Origin: JBBSGD01 sp038254435
GTDB lineage: Bacteria > Actinomycetota > CADDZG01 > WHSQ01
Direction: 5' to 3'
Length of the DNA stretch: 36,761 bases
Assembly (NCBI GenBank): GCA_038254435.1
Contig: JBBSGD010000018.1
Location: 1-36,761 of the forward strand
In this document: piece after piece, positions 21,717-29,534 of the stretch
Layout: each line of letters starts with the position of its first letter
How positions within the stretch are numbered: the stretch's first letter is position 1
The notes under the pieces: generated by a model
What the model saw: only the letters and a program-made list of their open reading frames with translations
The model's database searches: none
What the model was told of the DNA's origin: nothing
Translations under genes and position numbers: made by a program

Positions 21717-22583
21717 ATGCAGCTTCCCAGAAGAGGTGCCTTCTTCGACCTCGACAAAACGCTGATCCCGGGCTCGAGCCTCTTTCTCCTCGCTCGGGGC
21801 TTGTACGACCGCGACATCTTTCGCGTGCGCGATATCCTGCGCTTTGGCTGGGGCCAGGCGATGTTCCGCCTATGGGGCGAGGACCGCGCCGGCATGGCCA
21901 TGTCGCGCGGCTCCACGCTCGACTTCGTAGCAGGACGCAGCCAGCAAGAGCTGATCGCGTGGGGCCGCGAGATTGCCGAAGAGAAGGTGCTGCCACGCGT
22001 ATACAGAGACATCGTCGCGGTAATCGAAGGGCACAAGTCCCATGGCGACGCTACCTTCCTCGTCACCGCGGCCCCCATCGAGCTCGCGCAAACGATTGCA
22101 GACGAGCTCGGCATGACCGGAGCAATCGGAACGGTGTCCGAGGTGGACGCTGCCGGCAACTATACGGGGAGGCTGGCCGGCGAGCTCATGCACGGGCCCG
22201 AGAAGGCCAAGGCCGCGGCGCAGATGGCGGACCGGCGGGGCCTTGACCTTGCCGAGTGCGCCGCCTATTCCGACTCGGTCAACGACTTGCCCCTTCTGGA
22301 ATCGGTGGGCTACCCGCACGCGGTCAACCCAGAGTGGGAGCTGCGCCGCATGGCTCTCGTCAAGGGCTGGCCCATTCACGAGCTCCGCACGCGCCGCAGA
22401 GCCCTTCTCATCGGCGTCCCTGCAGGGCTCGGAGGGGTGTCGCTGCTGGGCGCCGGAATGGCCGCGGGAATGGCGATCGAACGGCGCCGCCACGTCACGC
22501 CCCCGGGACGGCTGCGACGCCTCGAGCGTGCCGCGCGCGACTACCTGGCCGACACGTGGAGCAAGGTGGGGGGCCTGGCTTAG
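21717..22583 (+). CDS. HAD-IB family phosphatase (SerB-like) with C-terminal membrane segment
   Basis: HAD hydrolase of 288 residues, subfamily IB. Motif I is FFDLDKTLIPGSS (DxDxT, near residue 10), motif II is TFLVTAAP (near 118), motif III Lys lies in GPEKAKAAAQMADRRG, and motif IV is AAYSDSVNDLPLLESVG (near 183). It then carries an Ala/Gly-rich hydrophobic segment (LLIGVPAGLGGVSLLGAGMA, near 235-257) and a basic tail. Such proteins are usual in Actinobacteria, with phosphoserine or lysophosphatidate-type substrates proposed; the membrane segment favours a lipid or membrane-linked substrate, by inference. Its stop overlaps the stop of the convergent DUF72 gene in the bases TTAG. Confidence 0.88.
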   Translation: MQLPRRGAFFDLDKTLIPGSSLFLLARGLYDRDIFRVRDILRFGWGQAMFRLWGEDRAGMAMSRGSTLDFVAGRSQQELIAWGREIAEEKVLPRVYRDIVAVIEGHKSHGDATFLVTAAPIELAQTIADELGMTGAIGTVSEVDAAGNYTGRLAGELMHGPEKAKAAAQMADRRGLDLAECAAYSDSVNDLPLLESVGYPHAVNPEWELRRMALVKGWPIHELRTRRRALLIGVPAGLGGVSLLGAGMAAGMAIERRRHVTPPGRLRRLERAARDYLADTWSKVGGLA

Positions 22584-23455
22584 CCTGCCGCCCTCAGCAG
22601 CTCGGCGAGCTCGCGTGCATTGCGCTGCGCGTAGTCCCCGTGACAGTTGTTCATCAGCACATGCGTGTCCTTCGACTCCGATTCCAGCCGGGCCACGCGC
22701 GGGACCCATTCCCGCAGCTCGCTCTCTTCGTACAGGTACTTGAAACGTTTCTGCACCGAACCGCTCTCCCAGTCCTTCGCGTTACGGCCGTGAAAACGAA
22801 CCACCGAGACGTCTGCGGTCGCCGCAACCACCGGGGGTATGGAGCTCGCAAAGCCCTGCGGCATGTCCACGCACACGTACGGCAAACCGTGCCCCTCGAG
22901 GAGCTCGAGCGTCTCGTGCCGGTTGGCATCGTTCATCCAGCTCTTGTTGCGCAGCTCAACTGCAATCACATCCGGGGCCGCGCGCTGCGCGCACTCGAGC
23001 ACGTATTGCTTCGCCCGGCGCGAGATCGTGAACCACGGGGGGAACTGAAACAAGAGGAGGCCGAGCTTGCCCGCCTCGCGCAGCGGTTCGAGAGAGGTCA
23101 GAAAGGACTCCCATACCGAATCGATGAGCGCGTCGTCGAGGTCCGCCACATAGACGTTCTTATTCCCGTCTTCGGGCACGTGGAAGTCCTTGAGCGCGCG
23201 TGGCTTGGTCGGATGCTGGGTAAGAAGGGAAAAGGCCTTGATGTTGAAGGTGAAATCCGCCGGCGTTCGCTCGGCCCACAGCTGTGCGTTCTTTGCCCCC
23301 GGCAAAAAGTAGTAGGAGGAGTCGACCTCCACGAGGGGGAACTGCGAGGCGTAGAACCTCAGGCGGGACTCTGCGCTGCTCGCCTCCTGTGGGTACCAGC
23401 CCGATTGAACGAGCGAGCGATCGGTCCACGACGCCGTGCCCACCAGTACCGACAT
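22580..23455 (-). CDS. DUF72 protein (YecE-like), copy 1
   Basis: TIM-barrel DUF72 protein of 291 residues. Recognisable segments are VLVGTASWTDRSLVQSGWYP at the N terminus, LRFYASQFPLVEVDSSYYFL, FTFNIKAFSLLTQHP, GLLLFQFPPWFTISRRAKQY, VIAVELRNKSWMNDANRHET and VVRFHGRNAKDWE. The family has no agreed activity. A ribosome binding site AGGAGGAGG lies just before the ATG. Compared with copy 2 it has a longer middle region (VPEDGNKNVYVADLDDALID). It is 27 bp downstream of copy 2 in the same direction, so the two are probably co-transcribed. Confidence 0.9.
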   Translation of the reverse strand: MSVLVGTASWTDRSLVQSGWYPQEASSAESRLRFYASQFPLVEVDSSYYFLPGAKNAQLWAERTPADFTFNIKAFSLLTQHPTKPRALKDFHVPEDGNKNVYVADLDDALIDSVWESFLTSLEPLREAGKLGLLLFQFPPWFTISRRAKQYVLECAQRAAPDVIAVELRNKSWMNDANRHETLELLEGHGLPYVCVDMPQGFASSIPPVVAATADVSVVRFHGRNAKDWESGSVQKRFKYLYEESELREWVPRVARLESESKDTHVLMNNCHGDYAQRNARELAELLRAAG

Positions 23456-23482
23456 GCCCCTCCTCCTGTTGCAGCTCGACTC

Positions 23483-24259
23483 TCAGTTACCCACGCGTAT
23501 CACCTCGGGCGGCACGCGCGTGACGTCGTGCCCTGCGCGCATTGCGGCGCGGGCGAAGACGCGCGCGTCCCTCGGAGCGCAGGCGTGGGCGTCGTTGTTG
23601 AAATACACGTAGGCGTCCTCATCGCGCCCGAACCCGCGGCGCAGACGCTCGGCCCAGTGCTCGAGCGCCGCCCGCCCGTAGCAAGGCTGAGGCGCCGCGG
23701 TCCCGGCGTGAAGCCGCACATAGGTGAAGGGGGCGGTGCGCCACAACGGCGTCACGGGCCGCGAGCCGCGGTCGGCAAGGCACAGAGCTGCGCCGGCCTC
23801 CTCGAGCAGGCTGCGCACCTCGGGCACGAACCACGAGTCGTGGCGAAACTCGACGGCGACCCGGGCTCGCGAGGCGAAGCAGGCGAGCGTTGCCTCGAGA
23901 GCGTCGGAGTCCTTTTGAAGAGTGGGAGGAAGCTGCAGCAGGATGGGCCCGAGCTTAGGGCCGAGGTGGACTGCCGCGCTCAGCAGACGCTGAACCGGCT
24001 CCTGGGGGTGAGCCAAGCGCTTGACGTGCGTCAGGTAGCGGCTCGCCTTGACCGCGATCACGAAGTCGTCCGGCGTGCGCCGCGCCCACGCCGCGAACGT
24101 CTCGGCTTTAGGTAACCGGTAGAAGGCGGCGTTCGATTCAACCGTGGCCAAGCGCGACGCGTAGTGCTCGAGCCAGCGCACCTGCGCTACCCCTTGCGGG
24201 TAAAAGGCCCCCCGCCAGTCGTGGTACTGCCATCCGGAGGTTCCGAGAATCACTCTCAT
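23483..24259 (-). CDS. DUF72 protein (YecE-like), copy 2
   Basis: A second, diverged DUF72 protein of 258 residues: VILGTSGWQYHDWRGAFYPQ, WLEHYASRLATVESNAAFYR, DDFVIAVKASRYLTHVKRL, GPILLQLPPTLQKDSDALEA, RVAVEFRHDSWFVPEVRSLL, and FTYVRLHAGT near residue 180, ending with EDAYVYFNNDAHACAPRDAR. The last segment corresponds to the MNNCHGDYAQRNAREL region of copy 1, so the shared asparagine-rich end motif (YFNND/MNNCH) is conserved and may be functional. Both copies share domain order but little direct identity, so duplication is old or the genes were acquired separately. Confidence 0.9.
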   Translation of the reverse strand: MRVILGTSGWQYHDWRGAFYPQGVAQVRWLEHYASRLATVESNAAFYRLPKAETFAAWARRTPDDFVIAVKASRYLTHVKRLAHPQEPVQRLLSAAVHLGPKLGPILLQLPPTLQKDSDALEATLACFASRARVAVEFRHDSWFVPEVRSLLEEAGAALCLADRGSRPVTPLWRTAPFTYVRLHAGTAAPQPCYGRAALEHWAERLRRGFGRDEDAYVYFNNDAHACAPRDARVFARAAMRAGHDVTRVPPEVIRVGN

Positions 24260-24284
24260 TGCCCTGACTCCCCCATCGGGCGAC

Positions 24285-25061
24285 TCAGCCGGATAGATCC
24301 GGCAAACCCTCGAAGGTGGTCGACGCCTCCGCGTACAAGCGACGGGGGATGCGCCCCGCCCGGCGCGCCAGGCGGCCCGCCTCGACTGCCTTTTTCATCG
24401 CCTCCCCCATCGCCGCGGGCTCCTGGGCGCGCGTCACCGCGCTGGCCACGAGGACCGCGTCGCAGCCCAGCTCCATGGCCAGGGCGGCGTCGGACGCCGT
24501 CCCGATCCCGGCATCCAGGACGATGGGCGCAGATGCCCTCTCCACCATGATGGCGATGTTGTACGGGTTGCGTATGCCCATGCCGCTTCCGATCGGAGAC
24601 CCCAGCGGCATCACCGCCGCACAGCCGGCGTCGGCCAGCCTGCGGGCGAGCACCGGGTCGTCGTTCGTATAGGCGAGCACGACGAAGTTGTCGTCCACGA
24701 GCGTCTCGGCAGCGTCGATCAGTTCGACCGGGTCGGGAAGCAGCGTGCGCTCATCTCCGATGACCTCGAGTTTTATCCAGTTCGTCTCGAACGCCTCGCG
24801 CGCAAGACGCGCCGTGGTGACCGCATCGTGCGCGGTGAAGCACCCTGCCGTATTGGGAAGGATCCGGCACCCCCGACGCTCCAGCACTTCGACAAGCGAG
24901 CCGTGTGCGCCCGGATCGATTCGTCGCAGAGCCACGGTCGCCATCTCGGCCCCCGTTGCGATCAAGGCATTCTCGAGCGAGTCGAGGCTCGCCGCGCCGC
25001 CCGTGCCCATGATGAGCCGGCTCGTGAAGCTCTCGCCGCCGATGATGAGGGGGTCGTCCAT
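24285..25061 (-). CDS. thiG: thiazole synthase
   Basis: Forms the thiazole phosphate ring from deoxyxylulose phosphate, dehydroglycine and ThiS-thiocarboxylate. The 258-residue barrel has SRLIMGTGGAASLDSLENAL, LPNTAGCFTAHDAVTTARLA, the Schiff-base lysine in ETNWIKLEVIGDERTLLPDP, AAVMPLGSPIGSGMGIRNPY, and VLDAGIGTASDAALAMELGC. The C terminus (GRIPRRLYAEASTTFEGLP) is typical. ATG 25061 has AGGAATAAGAG upstream, 9 bp after thiS ends. Third gene of thiO-thiS-thiG. The use of ThiO means dehydroglycine comes from glycine by oxidation, an aerobic route. Confidence 0.95.
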   Translation of the reverse strand: MDDPLIIGGESFTSRLIMGTGGAASLDSLENALIATGAEMATVALRRIDPGAHGSLVEVLERRGCRILPNTAGCFTAHDAVTTARLAREAFETNWIKLEVIGDERTLLPDPVELIDAAETLVDDNFVVLAYTNDDPVLARRLADAGCAAVMPLGSPIGSGMGIRNPYNIAIMVERASAPIVLDAGIGTASDAALAMELGCDAVLVASAVTRAQEPAAMGEAMKKAVEAGRLARRAGRIPRRLYAEASTTFEGLPDLSG

Positions 25062-25070
25062 CTCTTATTC

Positions 25071-25277
25071 CTACCCCCCTTGCGTCGCGGCCAGAACCTC
25101 GATTCGCTCCCCGCCCCCGAGTGTCACCTCACTCCACTGCGCGCGCGGCACCACCTCGCCGTCGACGGCCACGGCCACCCCCCGGCCCAACTCGTCACCG
25201 CGCGCGGCGCGCACGACCTTGGCGAGCGAGCTTCCATCGGTTAGCTCGCGCTCGCGCCCGTTGACGAGGACCTTCAC
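25071..25277 (-). CDS. thiS: sulfur carrier protein ThiS
   Basis: A ubiquitin-like sulfur carrier of 68 residues with N terminus KVLVNGRERELTDGSSLAKV, the DGEVVPRAQWSEVTLGGGER strand pattern and the required C-terminal Gly-Gly (LAATQGG). The terminal glycine receives sulfur after adenylation by ThiF/MoeB, which is not in this window. GTG 25277 overlaps the thiO stop as GTGA. Confidence 0.93.
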   Translation of the reverse strand: MKVLVNGRERELTDGSSLAKVVRAARGDELGRGVAVAVDGEVVPRAQWSEVTLGGGERIEVLAATQGG

Positions 25278-26407
25278 CCCGCCCCCAGCCCCACGCCCGA
25301 GAAGCGCGCCGGGTCAAAGGGGGCCGCGTAGTCAGGGAACTTCGCCGCGGTCACGCGCTCCTTAACGGCGTCTGCCGTGGCGGGAGCTTGCAGGATTCCG
25401 TTGCGGAAGTGTCCGGTTGCGACCATGAGGCCCTCCGCGCCGGTGTCGCCGATGAGGGGGGCATTGTCCGGAGTTCCCGGCCGCAGCCCCACTGCAACCT
25501 CGACGAGCTCGGACTCGGCGCTGCCGGGGACGATCTCGTACGCAGCGCGCAGCAGCTCGTAGACGGCGCCGGCACGTACGCGCATGTCAAAACCCCGCTC
25601 TTCGACGGTCGCTCCCACCACGATGCGGCCGTCGGGACGGGCCACGAGATAGGCGTCGAGGCCGCGCAGGTTGCTGCCGAATGGAGGCGAGCCCGAAGGG
25701 TCTCTAAGGTGGAGAAGCTGCCCCTTGACGGGCCGGATGGGAAGGTGCACTCCGGGGGGCAGACCTCCTATGCCTCCGCTCCAGCAACCTGCCGCGAGCA
25801 GAACGGTGTCCGCGTCGTGCACGTCTGCGTCGTCCGTCACGACTCCCGTGACACGGTCACCCGAGGCGGCGAGGCGAGCTCGTGCTCTCACCACTCCCAC
25901 ACCCGCCCTCGTGCAGGCAATGAGGAGAGCCTGAAGGAGAGCTCTGTTGTCGACCTGGTGATCGCCGGCGACGAGAATTCCACCCCTGATTGCCGGAGCG
26001 AGGGAGGGCTCCAGCGCACGGCATTCCTTGCTGCTCAGGCGCGCGGCCGGCAAGCCGAGCCGTCGCTGGAGCTCGTAGACGTCCTCGAGAGAGAGGTTCT
26101 CGTCCCGGTCGCGCGCAACGAGCAGCGTGCCGCACTCCCGGTAGCCGGTGTCGCGACCCGAGGCCTGGGCGAGCTCGGCAGCAAAGCTCGCCCAGCGCTT
26201 GCCCGACTCGAGGTTGAAGGCGAGCAGCGGCTCTTCTCCATAGTGCACTTCGGTCACGGGTGCGAGCATGCCCGCCGCGGCCCACGACGCCCCGCGCGCA
26301 GGCTTTTCGTCGAAGACCCTTACCGACAGGCCGGCGCCGGCGGCGCGCCACGCGCAGGCGAGCCCGATGACCCCCCCACCTACGACGGCTAGATCGACAC
26401 GTGACAT
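25274..26407 (-). CDS. thiO: glycine oxidase ThiO
   Basis: FAD enzyme that oxidises glycine to the imine for thiazole synthesis. The 377-residue protein begins with the dinucleotide-binding VDLAVVGGGVIGLACAWRAA followed by VRVFDEKPARGASWAAAGML, then has YRECGTLLVARD, LEPSLAPAIRGGILVAGDHQ, IRPVKGQLLHLR, and the flavin-site end ATGHFRNGILQAPATADAV. ATG 26407 has AGGAG 5 bp upstream. First gene of thiO-thiS-thiG. I looked for a TPP riboswitch in the 78 bp upstream and see none of its conserved parts. Confidence 0.93.
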   Translation of the reverse strand: MSRVDLAVVGGGVIGLACAWRAAGAGLSVRVFDEKPARGASWAAAGMLAPVTEVHYGEEPLLAFNLESGKRWASFAAELAQASGRDTGYRECGTLLVARDRDENLSLEDVYELQRRLGLPAARLSSKECRALEPSLAPAIRGGILVAGDHQVDNRALLQALLIACTRAGVGVVRARARLAASGDRVTGVVTDDADVHDADTVLLAAGCWSGGIGGLPPGVHLPIRPVKGQLLHLRDPSGSPPFGSNLRGLDAYLVARPDGRIVVGATVEERGFDMRVRAGAVYELLRAAYEIVPGSAESELVEVAVGLRPGTPDNAPLIGDTGAEGLMVATGHFRNGILQAPATADAVKERVTAAKFPDYAAPFDPARFSGVGLGAG

Positions 26408-26485
26408 TCCAGCTCCTGGGATGGCGCGGCACCACTCTTACGCCTCGTCCGCATAAGAGGATGATAGGAGCTGCCGACCGACTGC

Positions 26486-26989
26486 TCAGGCGCTGCCGAT
26501 CTTCGGCCAGGCCGCCGCGATTGGCGCCGGCTGCCCGGCAGCGGAGAGCCTTGCTTGATCACTCAATCTCCGCAGCGCGGAGCCGGGCTCCAGCTCGAGC
26601 TTCTTTGCAAGGTGCACTACGGTGCCGACCTGAGACTCCGACACGAAACGCAGCTCGTCGACGAGCGCCCTCATCAGCTGGATGCCCCGGCCCCCCTCGG
26701 AGTCGGGGCCGGCATCCTGGAGGCCCAGCGCATGGTGATCGAACCCCGCTCCGCCGTCCACCACGCGAATATCACAGCGCGACTCGCTGATCCCAATAGT
26801 CACCTCGTACTCACGGTCTATTCCCGCGTGTTTGAGGACGTTGGTGCATGCCTCGGTCAAAGCGACCTCGATGTCGGCGATGCAACCTTCCTTCACGCCG
26901 AGCTTCGTGAGAGTGGTTCCGCACAACGCTCGGACGATGGAGACTGTGCTTGCGTCACGCGGCAGAACGAGCGCGTACTTGAACTCCAT
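26486..26989 (-). CDS. RsbW-like anti-sigma/histidine kinase-type ATPase, copy 1
   Basis: A GHKL ATPase fold of 167 residues, as in anti-sigma serine kinases. The N box is ALTEACTNVLKHAG (ExxxNxxxH, near residue 45), then CDIRVVDGGAGFD and the G2-like box GGRGIQLMRALVDELRF. The C-terminal 35 residues (Ala/Pro-rich) are not part of the domain. ATG 26989 has AAAGAGG 5 bp upstream. There is no neighbouring anti-anti-sigma (STAS), PP2C phosphatase or sigma gene, so its partner is unknown. A similar protein is at 30628-31140. Confidence 0.85.
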   Translation of the reverse strand: MEFKYALVLPRDASTVSIVRALCGTTLTKLGVKEGCIADIEVALTEACTNVLKHAGIDREYEVTIGISESRCDIRVVDGGAGFDHHALGLQDAGPDSEGGRGIQLMRALVDELRFVSESQVGTVVHLAKKLELEPGSALRRLSDQARLSAAGQPAPIAAAWPKIGSA

Positions 26990-27046
26990 GATGGCCTCTT
27001 TCCCGCGCCGCCAGCACTCAAACTATCCGTACCCCCGCGCGTGAGC

Positions 27047-27160
27047 TCACAGCCCCGCGAAGAAGGCAGCGAGGTCGCGCGCCAGGAGCTCGGGCTCTTC
27101 TGCCGGGGCGAAGTGCCCGCCCCGGGGCATCGCCGTCCACCTACCGACGTTGTAAAGGCT
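27047..27160 (-). pseudogene. 3' remnant of an epoxide hydrolase-like alpha/beta hydrolase
   Basis: One minus frame ends with YNVGRWTAMPRGGHFAPAEE followed by PELLARDLAAFFAGL and TGA. This is the characteristic C-terminal end of epoxide hydrolases, with the catalytic His in GGHFA. The open frame upstream loses all family likeness within a few codons, and the threonine aldolase gene ends 55 bp further. The remnant has no start and no ribosome binding site, so only about 37 codons of a deleted gene survive. Confidence 0.6.
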
Positions 27161-27215
27161 CGGCCCACTCGCCTTGTCTCGTCCCAGAGGCGGGCGGCCA
27201 CCTTGAAAACGGGTT

Positions 27216-28253
27216 CTAAGCGAGGAAGCTCCTTAACACCACAAGCGTCTTGTCGATGTCCTCCGAGGTGACGTCGCGGTGGGTGACGAGACGCATGGAG
27301 CATCCCGCACCGATGGCAACTATCCCCTGAGCGCGCAGGGCAAGCACGAGGTCCTCAGCTGCGACGCCGCTCGAGGCGAGATCGAGATAGACCATGTTCG
27401 TTTCGACGGCGTCGAGATCCACGAGTCGCTCGTCGGCATCGGCCAGACCCTGTGCCAGCCTGCGCGCGTTTGCGTGGTCTTCTGCGAGACGTTCGACACC
27501 ATCGCGCAGCGCGACGCGCGCGGCCGCCGCGATGACACCGACCTGCCTCATCCCTCCGCCCAGTCGCTTCCTCAACTTGCGCCCTGCTTCGATGCGCTCC
27601 TTCGAGGAGCACACCATAGAACCGATCGGAGCACCCAGGCCTTTGGAGAAACAGAAGGTGAGGGAATCGGTAGTCGCGGCCCACTCACGCGCAGGGATCC
27701 CCGTTGCAGCCTGCGCGTTGAAGAGGCGAGCACCGTCCAGGTGGAGCGAGACCTCGGCGTCGCGGCACACTTTGGCGATCGCCTGCGCTTCGTCGAGGGG
27801 AAAGACGCGGCCGCCGGCGGCATTGTGCGTGTTCTCGATCGCGACCACCGCGCTGCGAGGCGCGTGATCGTCACCCGTCCTCACCGCCCCCGCCACCTGG
27901 TCCGCGCTGATCACGCCGCGCCGTCCCGGCAGCGCGCGCACCATGAGGCCGAGGTGAGCGGCGACCGAGCCGCCTTCGTAATGCAGGAAGTGGGCACCGG
28001 ACTCGCAGATCACCTCTTCGCCCGGGCGTGTAAGCGCTCCGAGCGATACTTGATTGCCCATCGAGCCCGTCGGAACGAACAGGCCCGCTTCTTTGCCGAG
28101 AAGTGCGGCGGCCTCCTCCTGCAAGGCATTAACGGTCGGGTCGTCTCCGAACACATCGTCTCCGACCTCGGCCTCTGCCATCGACTTGCGCATCTGGCGC
28201 GTCGGCCGCGTCACGGTGTCCGAACGTAGGTCGATGACTCCGTCGTAGCTCAC
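27216..28253 (-). CDS. low-specificity L-threonine aldolase (beta-eliminating lyase family)
   Basis: PLP enzyme of 345 residues cleaving L-threonine/allo-threonine to glycine and acetaldehyde. Family segments are IDLRSDTVTRPTRQMRKSMA, VGDDVFGDDPTVNALQEEAA, FVPTGSMGNQVSLGALTRPG, AIENTHNAAGGRVFPLDE, LHLDGARLFNAQAATG, and the PLP lysine in LTFCFSKGLGAPIGSM, then KRLGGGMRQVGVIAAA. Glycine made here could feed ThiO, but this is only a metabolic possibility. GTG 28253 has AAAGGA 9 bp upstream. It is 46 bp downstream of the phosphofructokinase gene on the same strand and could be co-transcribed with it. Confidence 0.92.
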   Translation of the reverse strand: MSYDGVIDLRSDTVTRPTRQMRKSMAEAEVGDDVFGDDPTVNALQEEAAALLGKEAGLFVPTGSMGNQVSLGALTRPGEEVICESGAHFLHYEGGSVAAHLGLMVRALPGRRGVISADQVAGAVRTGDDHAPRSAVVAIENTHNAAGGRVFPLDEAQAIAKVCRDAEVSLHLDGARLFNAQAATGIPAREWAATTDSLTFCFSKGLGAPIGSMVCSSKERIEAGRKLRKRLGGGMRQVGVIAAAARVALRDGVERLAEDHANARRLAQGLADADERLVDLDAVETNMVYLDLASSGVAAEDLVLALRAQGIVAIGAGCSMRLVTHRDVTSEDIDKTLVVLRSFLA

Positions 28254-28299
28254 CTATCTCAATCCTTTCGTCGCACTCTCAGCGCATGCGCGCCCATCC

Positions 28300-29433
28300 T
28301 CAGCCAAAGAAGACCTCCGCCGTTGCATAGAGATCCGGATCCAGCGTCTTGAGGCTCCCCACCGCTTCGCTGAGCGGCACGCGCTCTATGTCCGGACCGG
28401 CGAGAGCAACCATCATTCCGTAATCGCCCTCGCTCACCGCATCGACCGCCTCGATACCGAAACGGGTGGCCAGCACTCGGTCGTAAGCCGTCGGAGTTCC
28501 GCCGCGCTGCACGTGCCCGAGGATGGTCACGCGCGTCTCGTACCCGGTGCGCTCCTCGATCTGATGCTCGAGCTCGACACCAATGCCGCCGAGACGAGTG
28601 TGGCCGAACGAATCCTTCGGCCCGTCCCGGCTCGTGCCGCCGTCACTCGGAGTGGCTCCTTCGGCCACAACCACAATCGAAAACGTCCGCCCGCGCGCGT
28701 GCCGACGACGGATGTGCTCGCAGACGTTCTCCAAATCGAAGGGGCGCTCGGGAACGAGAATCGCGTCGGCCCCTCCGGCGATTCCCGAGTAAGCGGCTAT
28801 CCATCCTGCGTGCCGGCCCATCACCTCGACCACCATGACGCGGTTGTGCGACTCGGCCGTCGTGTGCAGCCTATCGATGGCGTCGGTGCAGATCTGCACT
28901 GCGGTGTTGAAGCCGAAGGTAAAGTCGGTAGCCGCGAGGTCGTTGTCAATGGTCTTGGGGATGCCCACCACGTTTACGCCTTCCGAGAACAACTTGTGAG
29001 CAACCCCCAGTGTGTCCTCTCCTCCTACGGCAATGAGCGCATCGACCCCGGCCTTTGCAAGGCTCTCCTTGACACGCGCCGCTCCGTCCTGCGCGCCCGT
29101 CGAGACGGCCACCGCTCCATCCTGCGCGCCCGTCGAGACGGCCGCCGCTCCATCCTGCGCGCCCGTCGAGACGGCCGCCGCTCCATCCTGCGCGCCCTCC
29201 TTGAAGGGGTTGGTGCGGGACGAGCCGAGAATCGTGCCGCCGCGATGAAGGATTCCCGAGGTGTTGTCCGGCGTCAGCACGCGCGTGTTGCCGTCGAGCA
29301 CCCCTCTGTAGCCGTCGCGGTAACCGAGGACGGAGTGGCCGTGCTCGTTGACTGCCTTGCGGACGACGGCGCGGATCACTGCATTGAGACCCGGACAGTC
29401 TCCCCCGCCAGTCAGGATTCCGATTTTCGCCAC
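28300..29433 (-). CDS. 6-phosphofructokinase, PPi-type residues, with a repeat-encoded insertion
   Basis: Group A phosphofructokinase of 377 residues. Family motifs are ILTGGGDCPGLNAVIRAVVR, LHRGGTILGSSRTNPF, VGIPKTIDNDLAATDFTFGF, EVMGRHAGWIAAYSGIAGGA, and LGHVQRGGTPTAYDRVLATR. The residues equal to E. coli Gly104 and Gly124 appear to be Asp (GGEDT) and Lys (PKTIDND), the pair associated with PPi-dependent enzymes; the ATP-dependent Streptomyces relatives make this prediction uncertain. Between TNPFKEG and RVKESLA, residues about 79-119, lies a run of AQDGAAAVSTG units encoded by the dispersed 33-bp repeat. Removing three units gives about 344 residues, the usual length. GTG 29433 has AAGGAG 7 bp upstream. 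Confidence 0.93.
   Translation of the reverse strand: MAKIGILTGGGDCPGLNAVIRAVVRKAVNEHGHSVLGYRDGYRGVLDGNTRVLTPDNTSGILHRGGTILGSSRTNPFKEGAQDGAAAVSTGAQDGAAAVSTGAQDGAVAVSTGAQDGAARVKESLAKAGVDALIAVGGEDTLGVAHKLFSEGVNVVGIPKTIDNDLAATDFTFGFNTAVQICTDAIDRLHTTAESHNRVMVVEVMGRHAGWIAAYSGIAGGADAILVPERPFDLENVCEHIRRRHARGRTFSIVVVAEGATPSDGGTSRDGPKDSFGHTRLGGIGVELEHQIEERTGYETRVTILGHVQRGGTPTAYDRVLATRFGIEAVDAVSEGDYGMMVALAGPDIERVPLSEAVGSLKTLDPDLYATAEVFFG
29089..29197 (-). repeat. 33-bp in-frame tandem repeat, 3.3 copies, in the phosphofructokinase gene
   Basis: Units start at 29089, 29122 and 29155, each 33 bp, with a partial unit to 29197. On the coding strand each contains the same 22-bp core as the rsmH array, but the 11-bp spacer is GATGGAGCGGC (one unit has one base changed). 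The frame differs from rsmH, so the core reads as Ala-Val-Ser-Thr-Gly-Ala-Gln instead of Gly-Arg-Leu-Asp-Gly-Arg-Ala. Confidence 0.95.
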
Positions 29434-29534
29434 TCGCCAGCTCCTTCTTGATCGTGGCCCTCAGCCTCGTGGTCCCGAGCGTATCTCCGGCGGCCGTCCT
29501 CAACTCGCCGCTCCCGGCAGCCGACATCATCTAG

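Noticed and set aside
22256..24115. Plus-strand open frame of 619 codons across the HAD and DUF72 genes
   Set aside because: It overlaps three well-supported genes and shows no motif, ribosome binding site or domain.
25388..26392. Plus-strand open frame opposite thiO
   Set aside because: ThiO motifs on the minus strand are complete; the plus frame is a shadow.
26408..26485. TPP riboswitch upstream of thiO
   Set aside because: The region is too short and lacks CTGAGA and the conserved 3' segment of the TPP aptamer.
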